Below, in pieces: positions 6,259-14,940 of a stretch of 40,453 bases of DNA. The DNA comes from Solimonas sp040377605 (GTDB lineage: Bacteria; Pseudomonadota; Gammaproteobacteria; Nevskiales; Nevskiaceae). The DNA lies in assembly GCA_040377605.1 (NCBI GenBank), contig JBEIOK010000008.1, positions 1 through 40,453 on the forward strand, in the 5' to 3' direction. Below the pieces are notes generated by a model. It saw nothing but the letters and a program-made list of their open reading frames with translations, was not told the origin of the DNA and did not search any database. The stretch's first letter is position 1. Each line of letters starts with the position of its first letter. The position numbers and the translations under genes are program-made.

Positions 6259-9200
6259 TCAGCCACTTCTTCATCGATCGTCCGATCTTCGCGACGGTCC
6301 TGGCGATCATTATTACGCTGTCCGGCGCGATCGCACTCACACAGCTGCCGATCGCGCGTTACCCGCCGATCACGCCGCCGTCGATTGTCGTCAGCACCAC
6401 GTTCCCGGGTGCCGACGCGGCAACCGTGGAGCAGTCGGTCGCCGCGCCGATCGAACAGCAAGTCAACGGCGCGCCGAACATGCTGTTCATGAGCAGCAAG
6501 AGCGGCAATGACGGCTCCTACTCGTTGAACGTGACGTTCGAGGTCGGCACCAACCAGGATCTCGCCGCGGTCGAGGTGCAGAACCGCGTCGCGATCGCGC
6601 AGCGCAGCCTGCCGCAGGAAGTCGCTCGCCAGGGCGTGACGGTGATCAAGCGCCAGCCGCAGCCGCTGCTGTTCGTGGCGTTGCGCGCCACCGATCCGCG
6701 CTACGACTACCTGTTCCTGTCCAACTACTCGACGCTCAATATCTACGACGCGCTCGCCCGCATCCCGGGCGTCGGCCAGGTGACGGTGTTCGGTGCGCGC
6801 GACTACGGCATGCGCATCTGGCTCGATCCCGAGAAGATGGCGCGCCTCGGCGTGAGCACGCAGGACATCTCGCGCGTACTGCAGGAACAGAACGTCGTAG
6901 CTCCCGCCGGCACCATCGGCGCCGAGCCGGCGCCGCCCGGTCAACAGAAGATCTACCCGGTCAGCGTACGCGGCCGACTGAGCGAACCGGCCGAATACGA
7001 GGACATCGTCGTGCGCGCGCGCAACGACGGTTCGATCGTGAAGCTGCGCGACATCGCGCGGGTGGAACTGGCCGCCACCGACTACACGCGCTCCAGCCGT
7101 CTCAACGGTGAACCGGTGGCCAACATCGGCATCTTCCAGTCGGCCGACGCCAACGCGCTGGAAGTCGCGGCCGGCGTGCGCAAGGTGATGGAGGAGCTGT
7201 CACAGAGTTTCCCCGAGGGCATCACGTACTCGATCCCCTTCGACACCACGTTCTTCGTCTCGGAGTCGATGAACGAGGTGATCAAGACCCTGTTCGAGGC
7301 CGGACTGCTGGTGCTGCTGGTCGTGTTCGTGTTCCTCGAAAGCTGGCGCGCGACCTTGATCCCGATGCTGACGGTGCCGATCGCGCTGATCGGCTCGTTC
7401 AGTGTCTTCATCGCACTGGGATTCTCGATCAACACGCTGACCCTGTTTGCGATGATCCTGGCGATCGGCCTGGTCGTCGACGACGCGATCGTGGTCGTCG
7501 AGGCGATCACCGAGAAGATGGACTCGCACGGCCTGTCGCCGCGCGAAGCCACGCGCGCGGCGATGAAGGATGTCTCGGGTCCGGTCATTGCGATCGCGCT
7601 GGTGCTGAGCGCGGTGTTCGTGCCGGTGGCCTTCCTGCCGGGCCTGACCGGCGAGTTCTATCGCCAGTTCGCGCTGACGCTGTCGACGTCGGTGCTGATC
7701 TCGGCGCTGGTCGCACTGACGTTTACCCCGGCCCTGAGCACGCTGCTGCTGCGGCCGACCGCGGAATCGCATTGGCGCGGTCCGCTGGGCGTGTTCTTTG
7801 GCTGGTTCAACCGCGTGTTCAAGCGCGGCACCGAGCGCTACACCGAGTCGGTACAGCGCGGCATCCGCCGCTCCACGATCGGCCTGGTCGTGTTCCTCGC
7901 CGTGGTGCTGGCCACCGGCTGGCTCGTCGCCAAACGGCCTGGCGGCTTCGTGCCGGAGGAGGACCAGGGTTACCTGCTGACCGCGGTGACGCTGCCGCCG
8001 GGCTCGTCGATCCAGCGCACCGAGCAGGTGGTGGAGCGCTTCCGCCAGATCACCGCGGAGATGCCGGAGTTCGAGAGCACCATCGCGATCAACGGCATCT
8101 CGCTGCTCAGCGGCGTAGCGTCGCCGTCGACCGCGACGATGTTCCTAGTGCTGAAGCCCTGGAACGAGCGCGACATCAGTGCCCAGGAGGTGCTGCAGAA
8201 GCTGAACAAGGCGCTGCTGTCGATTCGCGACGCCGGCTTCATCGTCATCAACCCCGCAGCGATCCCGGGCATCGGCTCGGCCGGCGGCTTCGACTTCGTG
8301 CTGCAGGCCCGCGGCGGTGGCGACATCCCCAGCCTGACGTCAGTGATGCAGGATCTGATCTCGCGCGCGCAACAGCAGCCGGAACTGACGCGCGTGTTCA
8401 CGCAGTTCAATCCGAACACGCCGCAGATCGAGTACGTGATCGACCGCGAACGCGCCAAGACGCTGGGGATTCCGATCTCCGACATCTTCTCGTCGTTGCA
8501 GACCTTCTTCGGCGGCAGCTACATCAACGATTTCAACCTGTTCGGCCGTACCTATCGCGTGACCGCGCAGGCGGAGGCCGCGGCGCGTGCGACGCCGGAC
8601 GCAGTCAATCAGCTGTACGTGCGCTCGGCGGAAGGCGAGATGGTGCCGCTGTCCACGTTGGTCACGATCCGCACCAAGCAGACCGCGGATTACATCGAGC
8701 GCTTCAACGTGTTCCGCGCGGTGACGATCATGGGCGCGGCGGCACCGGGCGTCAGCTCCGGCGACGCGGCCGCAGCGATGGAGCGTGTCGCCGCCGACCT
8801 ACCACCGGGCTATGGCTATGAGTGGGCCGGCGTGGTCTACCAGGAGAAACGTTCGGCCGGCCAGACGCCGTACATCTTCGCTGCGGCGGTGATCTTTGTG
8901 TTCCTCGTGCTCGCGGCGCTGTACGAGAGCTGGGCGGTGCCGTTCGCTGTGCTGCTGTCGATCCCGTTCGCGGTGTTCGGCGCTTTCCTGGCGCTGACGG
9001 TCCGCGGTTTTTCCAACGACATCTACGCGCAGATCGGGCTGGTGATGCTGGTGGGTCTGGCGGCGAAGAACGCGATCCTGATCGTGGAGTTCGCCAAGCT
9101 CGAGCATGAGCGCGGCCGGCCGTTGGTCGAGGCGGCCGTGGCCGGGGCGCGGCTGCGCCTGCGTCCGATCCTGATGACGTCGTTCGCCTTCATCCTCGGC

Positions 9201-9392
9201 GCGGTGCCGATGATGATCGCCAGCGGCGCGGGTGCGGCGGCACGGCAGGTTCTGGGGACGGTCGCGGTCTGGGGCATGTTCGGCGCCACGATCTTCGGCA
9301 TCTTCCTGGTGCCGGTGTTCTACGTGCTGATCCAGGGCAGCGTCGAGCGCTGGCGCGCCCGGCGCGCGCCGAGGGTGGAGGCTCGGTCATGA
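6255..9392 (+). CDS. RND multidrug efflux pump, inner-membrane permease (HAE1 family)
   Basis: 1045 residues, full length for AcrB/MexB-type proton-driven drug pumps, beginning 'FFIDRPIFATVLAIIITLSGA'. The proton-relay residues are present: D409 and D410 in 'GLVVDDAIVVVE' (TM4) and K938 in 'GLAAKNAILIVEF' (TM10). Twelve membrane segments and two large periplasmic loops follow the family plan. Start is GTG at 6255 overlapping the adaptor stop; its own stop overlaps the next gene start (ATGA). The three genes thus form one tightly coupled operon for a complete tripartite exporter. Drug range cannot be predicted from the sequence. Confidence 0.96.
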   Translation: MISHFFIDRPIFATVLAIIITLSGAIALTQLPIARYPPITPPSIVVSTTFPGADAATVEQSVAAPIEQQVNGAPNMLFMSSKSGNDGSYSLNVTFEVGTNQDLAAVEVQNRVAIAQRSLPQEVARQGVTVIKRQPQPLLFVALRATDPRYDYLFLSNYSTLNIYDALARIPGVGQVTVFGARDYGMRIWLDPEKMARLGVSTQDISRVLQEQNVVAPAGTIGAEPAPPGQQKIYPVSVRGRLSEPAEYEDIVVRARNDGSIVKLRDIARVELAATDYTRSSRLNGEPVANIGIFQSADANALEVAAGVRKVMEELSQSFPEGITYSIPFDTTFFVSESMNEVIKTLFEAGLLVLLVVFVFLESWRATLIPMLTVPIALIGSFSVFIALGFSINTLTLFAMILAIGLVVDDAIVVVEAITEKMDSHGLSPREATRAAMKDVSGPVIAIALVLSAVFVPVAFLPGLTGEFYRQFALTLSTSVLISALVALTFTPALSTLLLRPTAESHWRGPLGVFFGWFNRVFKRGTERYTESVQRGIRRSTIGLVVFLAVVLATGWLVAKRPGGFVPEEDQGYLLTAVTLPPGSSIQRTEQVVERFRQITAEMPEFESTIAINGISLLSGVASPSTATMFLVLKPWNERDISAQEVLQKLNKALLSIRDAGFIVINPAAIPGIGSAGGFDFVLQARGGGDIPSLTSVMQDLISRAQQQPELTRVFTQFNPNTPQIEYVIDRERAKTLGIPISDIFSSLQTFFGGSYINDFNLFGRTYRVTAQAEAAARATPDAVNQLYVRSAEGEMVPLSTLVTIRTKQTADYIERFNVFRAVTIMGAAAPGVSSGDAAAAMERVAADLPPGYGYEWAGVVYQEKRSAGQTPYIFAAAVIFVFLVLAALYESWAVPFAVLLSIPFAVFGAFLALTVRGFSNDIYAQIGLVMLVGLAAKNAILIVEFAKLEHERGRPLVEAAVAGARLRLRPILMTSFAFILGAVPMMIASGAGAAARQVLGTVAVWGMFGATIFGIFLVPVFYVLIQGSVERWRARRAPRVEARS

Positions 9393-10804
9393 GCCAGTCT
9401 TGCGTGTCCGCGCTGCTGGTACCGGCGCTGCTGCTGGCCGGCTGCGCCCTGGGCCCGGACTACGAGCGCCCGTCGCAGAACGTGCCGCCGCAGTATCGCG
9501 GCCAGGCACAGGCGGAGTCGGTGTCGCTGGGCGACGCCGACTGGCGCGCGGTCTACACGGAGCCGGTCTTGCAGACGCTGGTGGACGAGGCGCTGCGTGC
9601 GAATCTGGATCTGCGCATCGCGGCGGCGCGCGTCGAGCAGGCCGGCTTGCTGCTGGGCAGCGCGCGGCTCGCGCAGTGGCCGACGCTGGAGGGTACGGCG
9701 GCGATCAGCCGCGGGCAGACGTCGGCCTACGCGCAGTCGCCGGGCCAGCCGCGGATCGGCGAGCGCGGCACGGTCGGCGTCGACCTGTCCTGGGAACTGG
9801 ATTTCTGGGGGCGGCTGCGTCGCCTGAGCGAATCGGCGCGCGCCGAGTATCTGGGCAGCCGGCACGCCGAGAGTGCCGTGCGCGTCGGCCTCGTCGCCAA
9901 TGTTGCCAATGCGTATTACAGCCTCTGCGCGCTGGAGGAACGCTACACTGCGGCCAGCCGCAGTGTCGGCGCGCGCGAGGACTTCCTGAAGCTGACCCAG
10001 GCGCAATTGCAGCGTGGCGTGATCAGCGGGCTCGACGTCGCCAGTGCCGAGGCGCAACTCGCATCCGCGCAGGCGAGCGTGCACGACCTCGTGCGGCAGC
10101 GCGAGCAGACCGAGAACGCGCTGGGCGTCCTGCTCGCGCACCAGCCGCAGTCGCTGTCGCTGGGTGACTGCGCCAGTCCGGCCGGCGCGGGTGCCGGGTT
10201 GCCGTCGCGGCTGCTGGAACGGCGTCCGGACATCCTGCAATCCGAGCAGGCCCTGGTGTCGGCCAATGCGCGCATCGGCGCCGCCAAGGCGGCGCTGTTT
10301 CCCGACCTCTCGCTGACCGGGGCATTCGGTGCGTTGAGCACCAATGTCTCGCGCCTGCTCAGCGGTCCGGCGGAAACCTGGTCGGTCGGCGTGGACATGC
10401 TGCAGCCCTTGCTCGACGCGGACCGCAATCTCTACCAGGTCGACCTGGCCCGCGCCCGCACGCGCGAGGCCGTTTTGCAGTACGAGAAAACCGTGCGCAC
10501 GGCGTTCCGCGAAGTGGCGGATGCGCTGGTCGCGCAGTCGCGCTCGCGCGAGATGCTGGTCGCGCAGCAGGCGCAGGTCGACGCCTTGAAGCGAGCCGAG
10601 GAGATCGCACGGGCGCGCTATCGCGCCGGTTATTCCTCGTACTTCGACGTGATCAACGCCGACCGCGACCTGTTCGCCGCCGAGCAGGCACTGGCGCAGG
10701 CACGCCTGGGCGCGCAGCTGGCCGTCGTGGACCTGTATCGCGCCTTGGGTGGCGGCTGGTCGACCTCCGAGGTCACCGCCGAAGCGACGTCGCCCGCGCC
10801 CTGA
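9389..10804 (+). CDS. RND efflux outer-membrane channel lipoprotein (NodT/OprM family)
   Basis: 471 residues, TolC-like. The signal peptide ends 'LLLAGC' (C19), and 'GPDYERP' follows, the standard N-terminus of OprM/NodT-type channel lipoproteins. Two repeats of long alpha-hairpins rich in Ala, Gln and Arg alternate with beta strands, as expected for a trimeric outer-membrane/periplasmic tunnel. It completes the efflux system with the two preceding genes, starting inside the pump stop codon. A GC hairpin spans its stop (10792-10812). Confidence 0.95.
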   Translation: MSQSCVSALLVPALLLAGCALGPDYERPSQNVPPQYRGQAQAESVSLGDADWRAVYTEPVLQTLVDEALRANLDLRIAAARVEQAGLLLGSARLAQWPTLEGTAAISRGQTSAYAQSPGQPRIGERGTVGVDLSWELDFWGRLRRLSESARAEYLGSRHAESAVRVGLVANVANAYYSLCALEERYTAASRSVGAREDFLKLTQAQLQRGVISGLDVASAEAQLASAQASVHDLVRQREQTENALGVLLAHQPQSLSLGDCASPAGAGAGLPSRLLERRPDILQSEQALVSANARIGAAKAALFPDLSLTGAFGALSTNVSRLLSGPAETWSVGVDMLQPLLDADRNLYQVDLARARTREAVLQYEKTVRTAFREVADALVAQSRSREMLVAQQAQVDALKRAEEIARARYRAGYSSYFDVINADRDLFAAEQALAQARLGAQLAVVDLYRALGGGWSTSEVTAEATSPAP

Positions 10805-10812
10805 GCGCGGGC
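10792..10812 (+). terminator. GC-only hairpin at the end of the efflux operon
   Basis: GCCCGCGC (10792-10799) and GCGCGGGC (10805-10812) form a perfect 8-bp stem around the channel-gene stop codon, in the 16-nt gap before a convergent gene. No T-run follows on either strand, so it may protect mRNA ends or pause polymerase rather than terminate intrinsically. Confidence 0.35.
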
Positions 10813-10820
10813 GCAGCGTT

Positions 10821-11795
10821 CTAGGGCGCCACCGGCCGAAAGATCGACAGGACGTTGCCGATCGGCGAGAGGGTGTCGCCGAGGATGCCCTTTTCGGTGA
10901 CCAGGAGGTCGGTCGTCGCAAATAGCGGGGGCCGGCCGATGCGCACCTGTGACGGAAAACTGAAGCCGAGCAGGCGCGTGTGCTGCAGACGCTCGCCCTC
11001 GGGGCTGTACAGCGCGATCTGGCCGTTGCCGAACGAGGCCACCAGTAGGTGGTCGTCGACCAGGCTGAAGTCGTCGGGCAGGCCAAGGAAGCTCAGCAGT
11101 TGCCGGGCTTCGCCGGCGCTGCCGTCCGCGTTGATGGCCACGGTGCGGATCTCGCCCAGGCCGCCCAGCCCGGTGTTGCTGACGTACAGCGTGCGGCCGC
11201 GGCGCTGCACGCCGTTGGGACCGAGCAGGCCGCTGCGGAACCAGTCGGCCTGGGAGACGACGCGGAACGGATCGGCCGGGTCGAAGTCCAGGCGCACGAT
11301 CTTCGGGTCGGGCAGCGCGGTCGTCGCGACCGGACCGTTGGCGGCGTACAGCTCGCCGTCGGGTCCGTCGACGAGGCCATTGGGCGCGCCGAGACCGTAG
11401 TCGTGGATCGCCTGCAGGCGCGGCTGCGCCGTCAGCCGCGCGGCGTACAGCTGTCCGTCGAAGCAGTTGGCGTACAGGATGTCACCACGCAGCGCGAGGC
11501 CCGTGAAGTTGCAGCTGCCTTCGTAGATCGGCGTGGCGACGAAGCCGCTGCCCGACGCCATGATCTCGAAGACATTGGTGCCGCCAGAGACGAACAGGCG
11601 GCCGGCCGGCGTGAACAGCAGGTTCTCGGCATCCGGAATCGTCAGCAGCACGCTCTTGCTGCCGCAGTCGTCGCTGACGCAGAGCGCGGTTGGCGAGACC
11701 GGCGTGGCAGCTTCGTCCTCGCCGTCGTCGCCGCAGGCGCCGAGCAGCAGCGCCAGGCCGGCGGCCAGCAGGCTCCGCGTCAGCGCGGAAGGCAT
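10821..11795 (-). CDS. Lipoprotein with SMP-30/NHL-like beta-propeller
   Basis: 324 residues from an ATG that shares one base with the thiolase stop (TGATG), implying translational coupling. The signal peptide ends 'LLLGAC' (C21) followed by GDDGEDE, so a lipid-anchored envelope protein is predicted. The body has repeated blade-like segments, for example 'GAPNGLVDGPDGELYAANG', 'LLGPNGVQRRGRTLYVSNTG' and 'DDFSLVDDHLLVASFGNGQIALY', resembling SMP-30/gluconolactonase or NHL propellers. No specific catalytic set could be assigned, so the substrate or partner is unknown. Co-expression of an envelope propeller with a cytosolic thiolase is odd. Confidence 0.75.
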   Translation of the reverse strand: MPSALTRSLLAAGLALLLGACGDDGEDEAATPVSPTALCVSDDCGSKSVLLTIPDAENLLFTPAGRLFVSGGTNVFEIMASGSGFVATPIYEGSCNFTGLALRGDILYANCFDGQLYAARLTAQPRLQAIHDYGLGAPNGLVDGPDGELYAANGPVATTALPDPKIVRLDFDPADPFRVVSQADWFRSGLLGPNGVQRRGRTLYVSNTGLGGLGEIRTVAINADGSAGEARQLLSFLGLPDDFSLVDDHLLVASFGNGQIALYSPEGERLQHTRLLGFSFPSQVRIGRPPLFATTDLLVTEKGILGDTLSPIGNVLSIFRPVAP

Positions 11796-12982
11796 CAGAG
11801 CATCTCGACCGCGAGCGCCACGGCTTCGCCGCCGCCGATGCACAGCGTGGCAACCCCTTTCTTGCCGCCGGTCTTCTTCAGCGCGCCGATCAAGGTGGCC
11901 AGGATGCGCGCGCCGGAGGCGCCGATCGGGTGACCCAGCGCGCAGGCGCCGCCGTGGATGTTGACCTTGTCGTGCGGCAGGTCGTGTTCCTTCATCGCCG
12001 CCATCGTGACGACCGCGAAGGCCTCGTTGATCTCCCACAGATCGACGTCCTGCTTGTTCCAGCCGGCCTTGTTCAGCACCTCGGCGATCGCCGTCACCGG
12101 CGCGATCGTGAACTCCGCCGGCAGGCGCGAGTGGCTGGCGTGCGCGACGATCCTGGCGATCGGCTTGACGCCGCGCTTGGCGGCTTCCGACTGCGCCATC
12201 AGCACCAGCGCCGCGGCGCCGTCGGAGATCGAGCTGGCGTTGGCGGCCGTGATCGTGCCGTCCTTCTTGAACGCGGGCTTCAAGGTCGGGATCTTGTCCG
12301 GCTTGCCCTTGGCGGGCTGCTCGTCCTTGGCGATCTTCTCGATGCCGGCCTTGCCCGCGACTTCCAGTGCGACGATCTCGAAGTCGAAGCTACCGTCGTC
12401 GCCGGCCTTCTTGGCGCGGTTCAGCGACTCGATCGCATAGGCGTCCTGCTGCTCGCGCGTGAAGCCGTATTTCTCCACCGTGCGTTCGGCGAACACGCCC
12501 ATCGGCGTGCGCTTCTCGTAGGCGTCCTCGAGGCCGTCGAGCGCGGTGTGGTCGAGGATCTCGCCGTGGCCGTAGCGGTAGCCGCTGCGTGCCTTGGCGA
12601 GCAGGTAGGGGGCGTTGGTCATGCTCTCCATGCCGCCGGCGACGACGACGGTGGTGCTGCCGGACTTGATCAGGTCATGGCCGAGCATCACGGCCTTGAG
12701 GCCCGAGCCGCACATCTTGTTGATCGTCAGCGCGCCCGCGCCGTCGGCGAGGCCCGCACCGCGCGCCGCCTGGCGCGCCGGCGCCTGGCCCTGACCGGCC
12801 GGCAGGCAGTTGCCCATGATCACGTCGTCGACGTCGCCGGCTTTCAGCCCCGAGCGCTCGACCGCGGCCTTGATCGCCGCGGCACCGAGCTGGTTCGCGG
12901 AGAAGCCGGAGAGCATGCCCTGCAGGCCGCCCATGGGGGTGCGTGCAACACCGGTGATGACGATGGGGTCGTTCGAAGCCAT
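11795..12982 (-). CDS. Acetyl-CoA C-acetyltransferase (thiolase)
   Basis: 395 residues, the thiolase II length. It catalyses reversible condensation of acetyl-CoA to acetoacetyl-CoA, or thiolytic cleavage, in the cytosol. Catalytic residues are visible: nucleophile C91 in 'NKMCGSGLKA', H351 in 'GGACALGHPIGASG', and C381 in 'TLCIGGGE'. The start at 12982 ('MASNDPIVITGVARTPMGG') is chosen on conservation; AGGT lies 8 nt upstream. The closest families are acetyl-CoA acetyltransferases of polyhydroxybutyrate, ketone-body or fatty-acid metabolism; no phaB or phaC neighbour is present to decide. A lipoprotein gene is coupled downstream. Confidence 0.92.
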   Translation of the reverse strand: MASNDPIVITGVARTPMGGLQGMLSGFSANQLGAAAIKAAVERSGLKAGDVDDVIMGNCLPAGQGQAPARQAARGAGLADGAGALTINKMCGSGLKAVMLGHDLIKSGSTTVVVAGGMESMTNAPYLLAKARSGYRYGHGEILDHTALDGLEDAYEKRTPMGVFAERTVEKYGFTREQQDAYAIESLNRAKKAGDDGSFDFEIVALEVAGKAGIEKIAKDEQPAKGKPDKIPTLKPAFKKDGTITAANASSISDGAAALVLMAQSEAAKRGVKPIARIVAHASHSRLPAEFTIAPVTAIAEVLNKAGWNKQDVDLWEINEAFAVVTMAAMKEHDLPHDKVNIHGGACALGHPIGASGARILATLIGALKKTGGKKGVATLCIGGGEAVALAVEML

Positions 12983-13155
12983 GAGAGATACCTGGACAGT
13001 AGGGGATAGGGATTCGGAAACAGATGCACATTCTAACGAGCGACGCGCCCCCGCGATCATTTCAGCGTCCTCCTTGCATCCAAGGCACGGCCGCAGACGT
13101 AAGGATGGCCAGTGTCCGCGATATTCGATGGACCCACCGCAGGGGAGTTTGCTCA

Positions 13156-14688
13156 ATGTTCACAGTCAAGCCTATCGTGGTCGCCAGCCTCGTTGCTGCA
13201 GGCGGCCTTGTTTCGGGTCTCGCACAGGCTTCCAGCCACCGCGAAGCACCCTTCATCACCACCGCGCCGAAGGTGGATGGCACCGATTTCTACATGTTCC
13301 GCAGTTACGAGCCCGGCAAGGCCGACACGGTCACGTTGATTGCCAACTACCTGCCGCTGCAGGACGCCTACGGCGGCCCGAACTACTTTTCGTTGGATCC
13401 CAACGCGCTGTATGAGATCCATATCGACAACACGCGCGACGGTGTCGAGGACATCACGTTCCAGTTCCGCTTCAGCACGCTGATCAAGGGGCTCGCGGTG
13501 AACGCCGGCAACGTGATGGTGCCGGTACCGCTGGCCAATATCGGCCCGATTTCGCCTGGCAACAGCGGCGCGCAAAACATCATTGAGAGCTACACCGTTG
13601 ATGTCGTGCGCGGCGATCGCCGCACGGGGTCCCGCATGCCGGTGCTCGGCGCCGGCGGGGCTCGCTCGCTGGGCAAGCCGATCGACAACATCGGCAACAA
13701 GTCGATTCCCGACTACCCCGGCTACGCCAACAGCTTCATCCAGACTGTCAGCATCCCGGGGTGCAGTGGTCAGGCACGGGTGTTTGTCGGTCAGCGTCGT
13801 GAGGGCTTTGTCGTCAACCTCGGCGAAACCTTCGATCTCGTCAATATCGCAGTGCCGGTCGAAGAGCTCGGCGGCGGTGAGGCGGTGCGTAGCTTCGAGC
13901 AGAACACGATCGACGACAAGAATGTGACGTCGCTGGCGCTGGAAGTGCCGGTCTCCTGCCTGACGGCCGGCAATGACCCGATCATCGGCGGCTGGACCAC
14001 GGCCAGCCTGAGACAGGCGCGCGTCGTCAACCCGCAGCCGCAGCAGCGCATTGACGGCAGCCCCGCCGGCAATACCGGTGCCGCGCTGGAAGGGGGTGCC
14101 TGGTCGCAGGTCTCGCGTCTCGGCTCGCCGCTGGTGAACGAGGTCGTGATCGGTCTGCCGGACAAGGACCTGTTCAATGCCACCGAGCCGAAGGACGACG
14201 CTGCGCGCTTTGCGACCTACGTCTTCAACCCGACGCTGCCGGAGCTGCTCGAAATCCTGTTCGGTGCGGCGGGTGTCAAGGCGCCGGACGTGTTCCCGCG
14301 TACGGACCTGGTAGCGACGTTCCTTACGGGTATCGATGGTGTTACCAAGGTGGCGGGCACCTCAGTCACGCCTTCGGAAATGCTGCGGCTCAACACCAGC
14401 CTTCCGGTGACACCGCGCGCCTCGCAGAACGATCTGGGCGTGCTCGGCGGTGATCTGGCCGGTTTCCCGAATGGTCGTCGGCCGGTGGACGACGTGGTCG
14501 ATATCGCGCTGCGGGCTGCCATGGGCGTGCTGATTCCGGCCGGCACTGACATGCCGTCACAGGCCTCACGCAACCTCAAGTACACCGATGGTGCGCGCCC
14601 GAATCCGGACGATTATCTGGCGGTGTTCCCGTACCTCAACCATCCGATCCCGGGCTCGCCCAGCTCGGGCGTGGCGTCGGCGAGGTAA
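13156..14688 (+). CDS. Exported DUF4331 family protein
   Basis: 510 residues with a Sec signal peptide (about 1-25, 'VSGLAQA|SSHREAPF'). The mature N-terminus 'SSHREAPFITTAPKVDGTDFYMF' is the hallmark of DUF4331 proteins, which are secreted or periplasmic and of unknown biochemical role. An AGGGGAG ribosome-binding site 8 nt before the ATG at 13156 fixes the start; in-frame codons upstream to 13024 are not part of it. It heads a run of same-strand genes: small lipoprotein, TPR protein and HupE-type permease. I recognise the combination as recurring in proteobacteria without an assigned pathway. Low-complexity metal motifs are not evident. Confidence 0.85.
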   Translation: MFTVKPIVVASLVAAGGLVSGLAQASSHREAPFITTAPKVDGTDFYMFRSYEPGKADTVTLIANYLPLQDAYGGPNYFSLDPNALYEIHIDNTRDGVEDITFQFRFSTLIKGLAVNAGNVMVPVPLANIGPISPGNSGAQNIIESYTVDVVRGDRRTGSRMPVLGAGGARSLGKPIDNIGNKSIPDYPGYANSFIQTVSIPGCSGQARVFVGQRREGFVVNLGETFDLVNIAVPVEELGGGEAVRSFEQNTIDDKNVTSLALEVPVSCLTAGNDPIIGGWTTASLRQARVVNPQPQQRIDGSPAGNTGAALEGGAWSQVSRLGSPLVNEVVIGLPDKDLFNATEPKDDAARFATYVFNPTLPELLEILFGAAGVKAPDVFPRTDLVATFLTGIDGVTKVAGTSVTPSEMLRLNTSLPVTPRASQNDLGVLGGDLAGFPNGRRPVDDVVDIALRAAMGVLIPAGTDMPSQASRNLKYTDGARPNPDDYLAVFPYLNHPIPGSPSSGVASAR

Positions 14689-14693
14689 GGCCC

Positions 14694-14918
14694 ATGCGCA
14701 CGCTCCGGTGGTTCCTGGTGGTGATGGTGAGTGCGGTCTCGTTGTTCGTCGCCGGTTGCGATGACAACGACCCGCCGCGCCCCGACTCGACGACGCAGGC
14801 GGTGTTGGATCTGGCCAGCCAGACGTCGGAGACGGCCGAACCCTTTGCCGTCAACAACGGCGCATTTGTCTTCAACGACACGTCGGAGACGTCCGAAGCT
14901 GCTGCGATCAATCGCTAG
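14694..14918 (+). CDS. Small lipoprotein of unknown function
   Basis: 74 residues starting 5 nt after the DUF4331 stop, with GAGG 8 nt upstream. The signal peptide ends in 'LFVAGC' (C22) and is followed by acidic 'DDNDPPRPDS', so a lipid-anchored protein is predicted. The short mature part contains a duplicated 'TSET(A/S)E' motif, with a matching near-identical DNA repeat (about 14824 and 14880). No family is recognised. Position makes it part of the DUF4331 transcript; the intrinsic terminator just downstream would end most messages after it. Confidence 0.7.
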   Translation: MRTLRWFLVVMVSAVSLFVAGCDDNDPPRPDSTTQAVLDLASQTSETAEPFAVNNGAFVFNDTSETSEAAAINR

Positions 14919-14940
14919 CCGCACACGCGCTATCTCGATC

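Noticed and set aside
9320..11086. 588-codon minus-strand frame opposite the outer-membrane channel gene
   Set aside because: Arg-rich shadow of a clearly recognisable NodT/OprM protein, and it crosses the convergent gene boundary.
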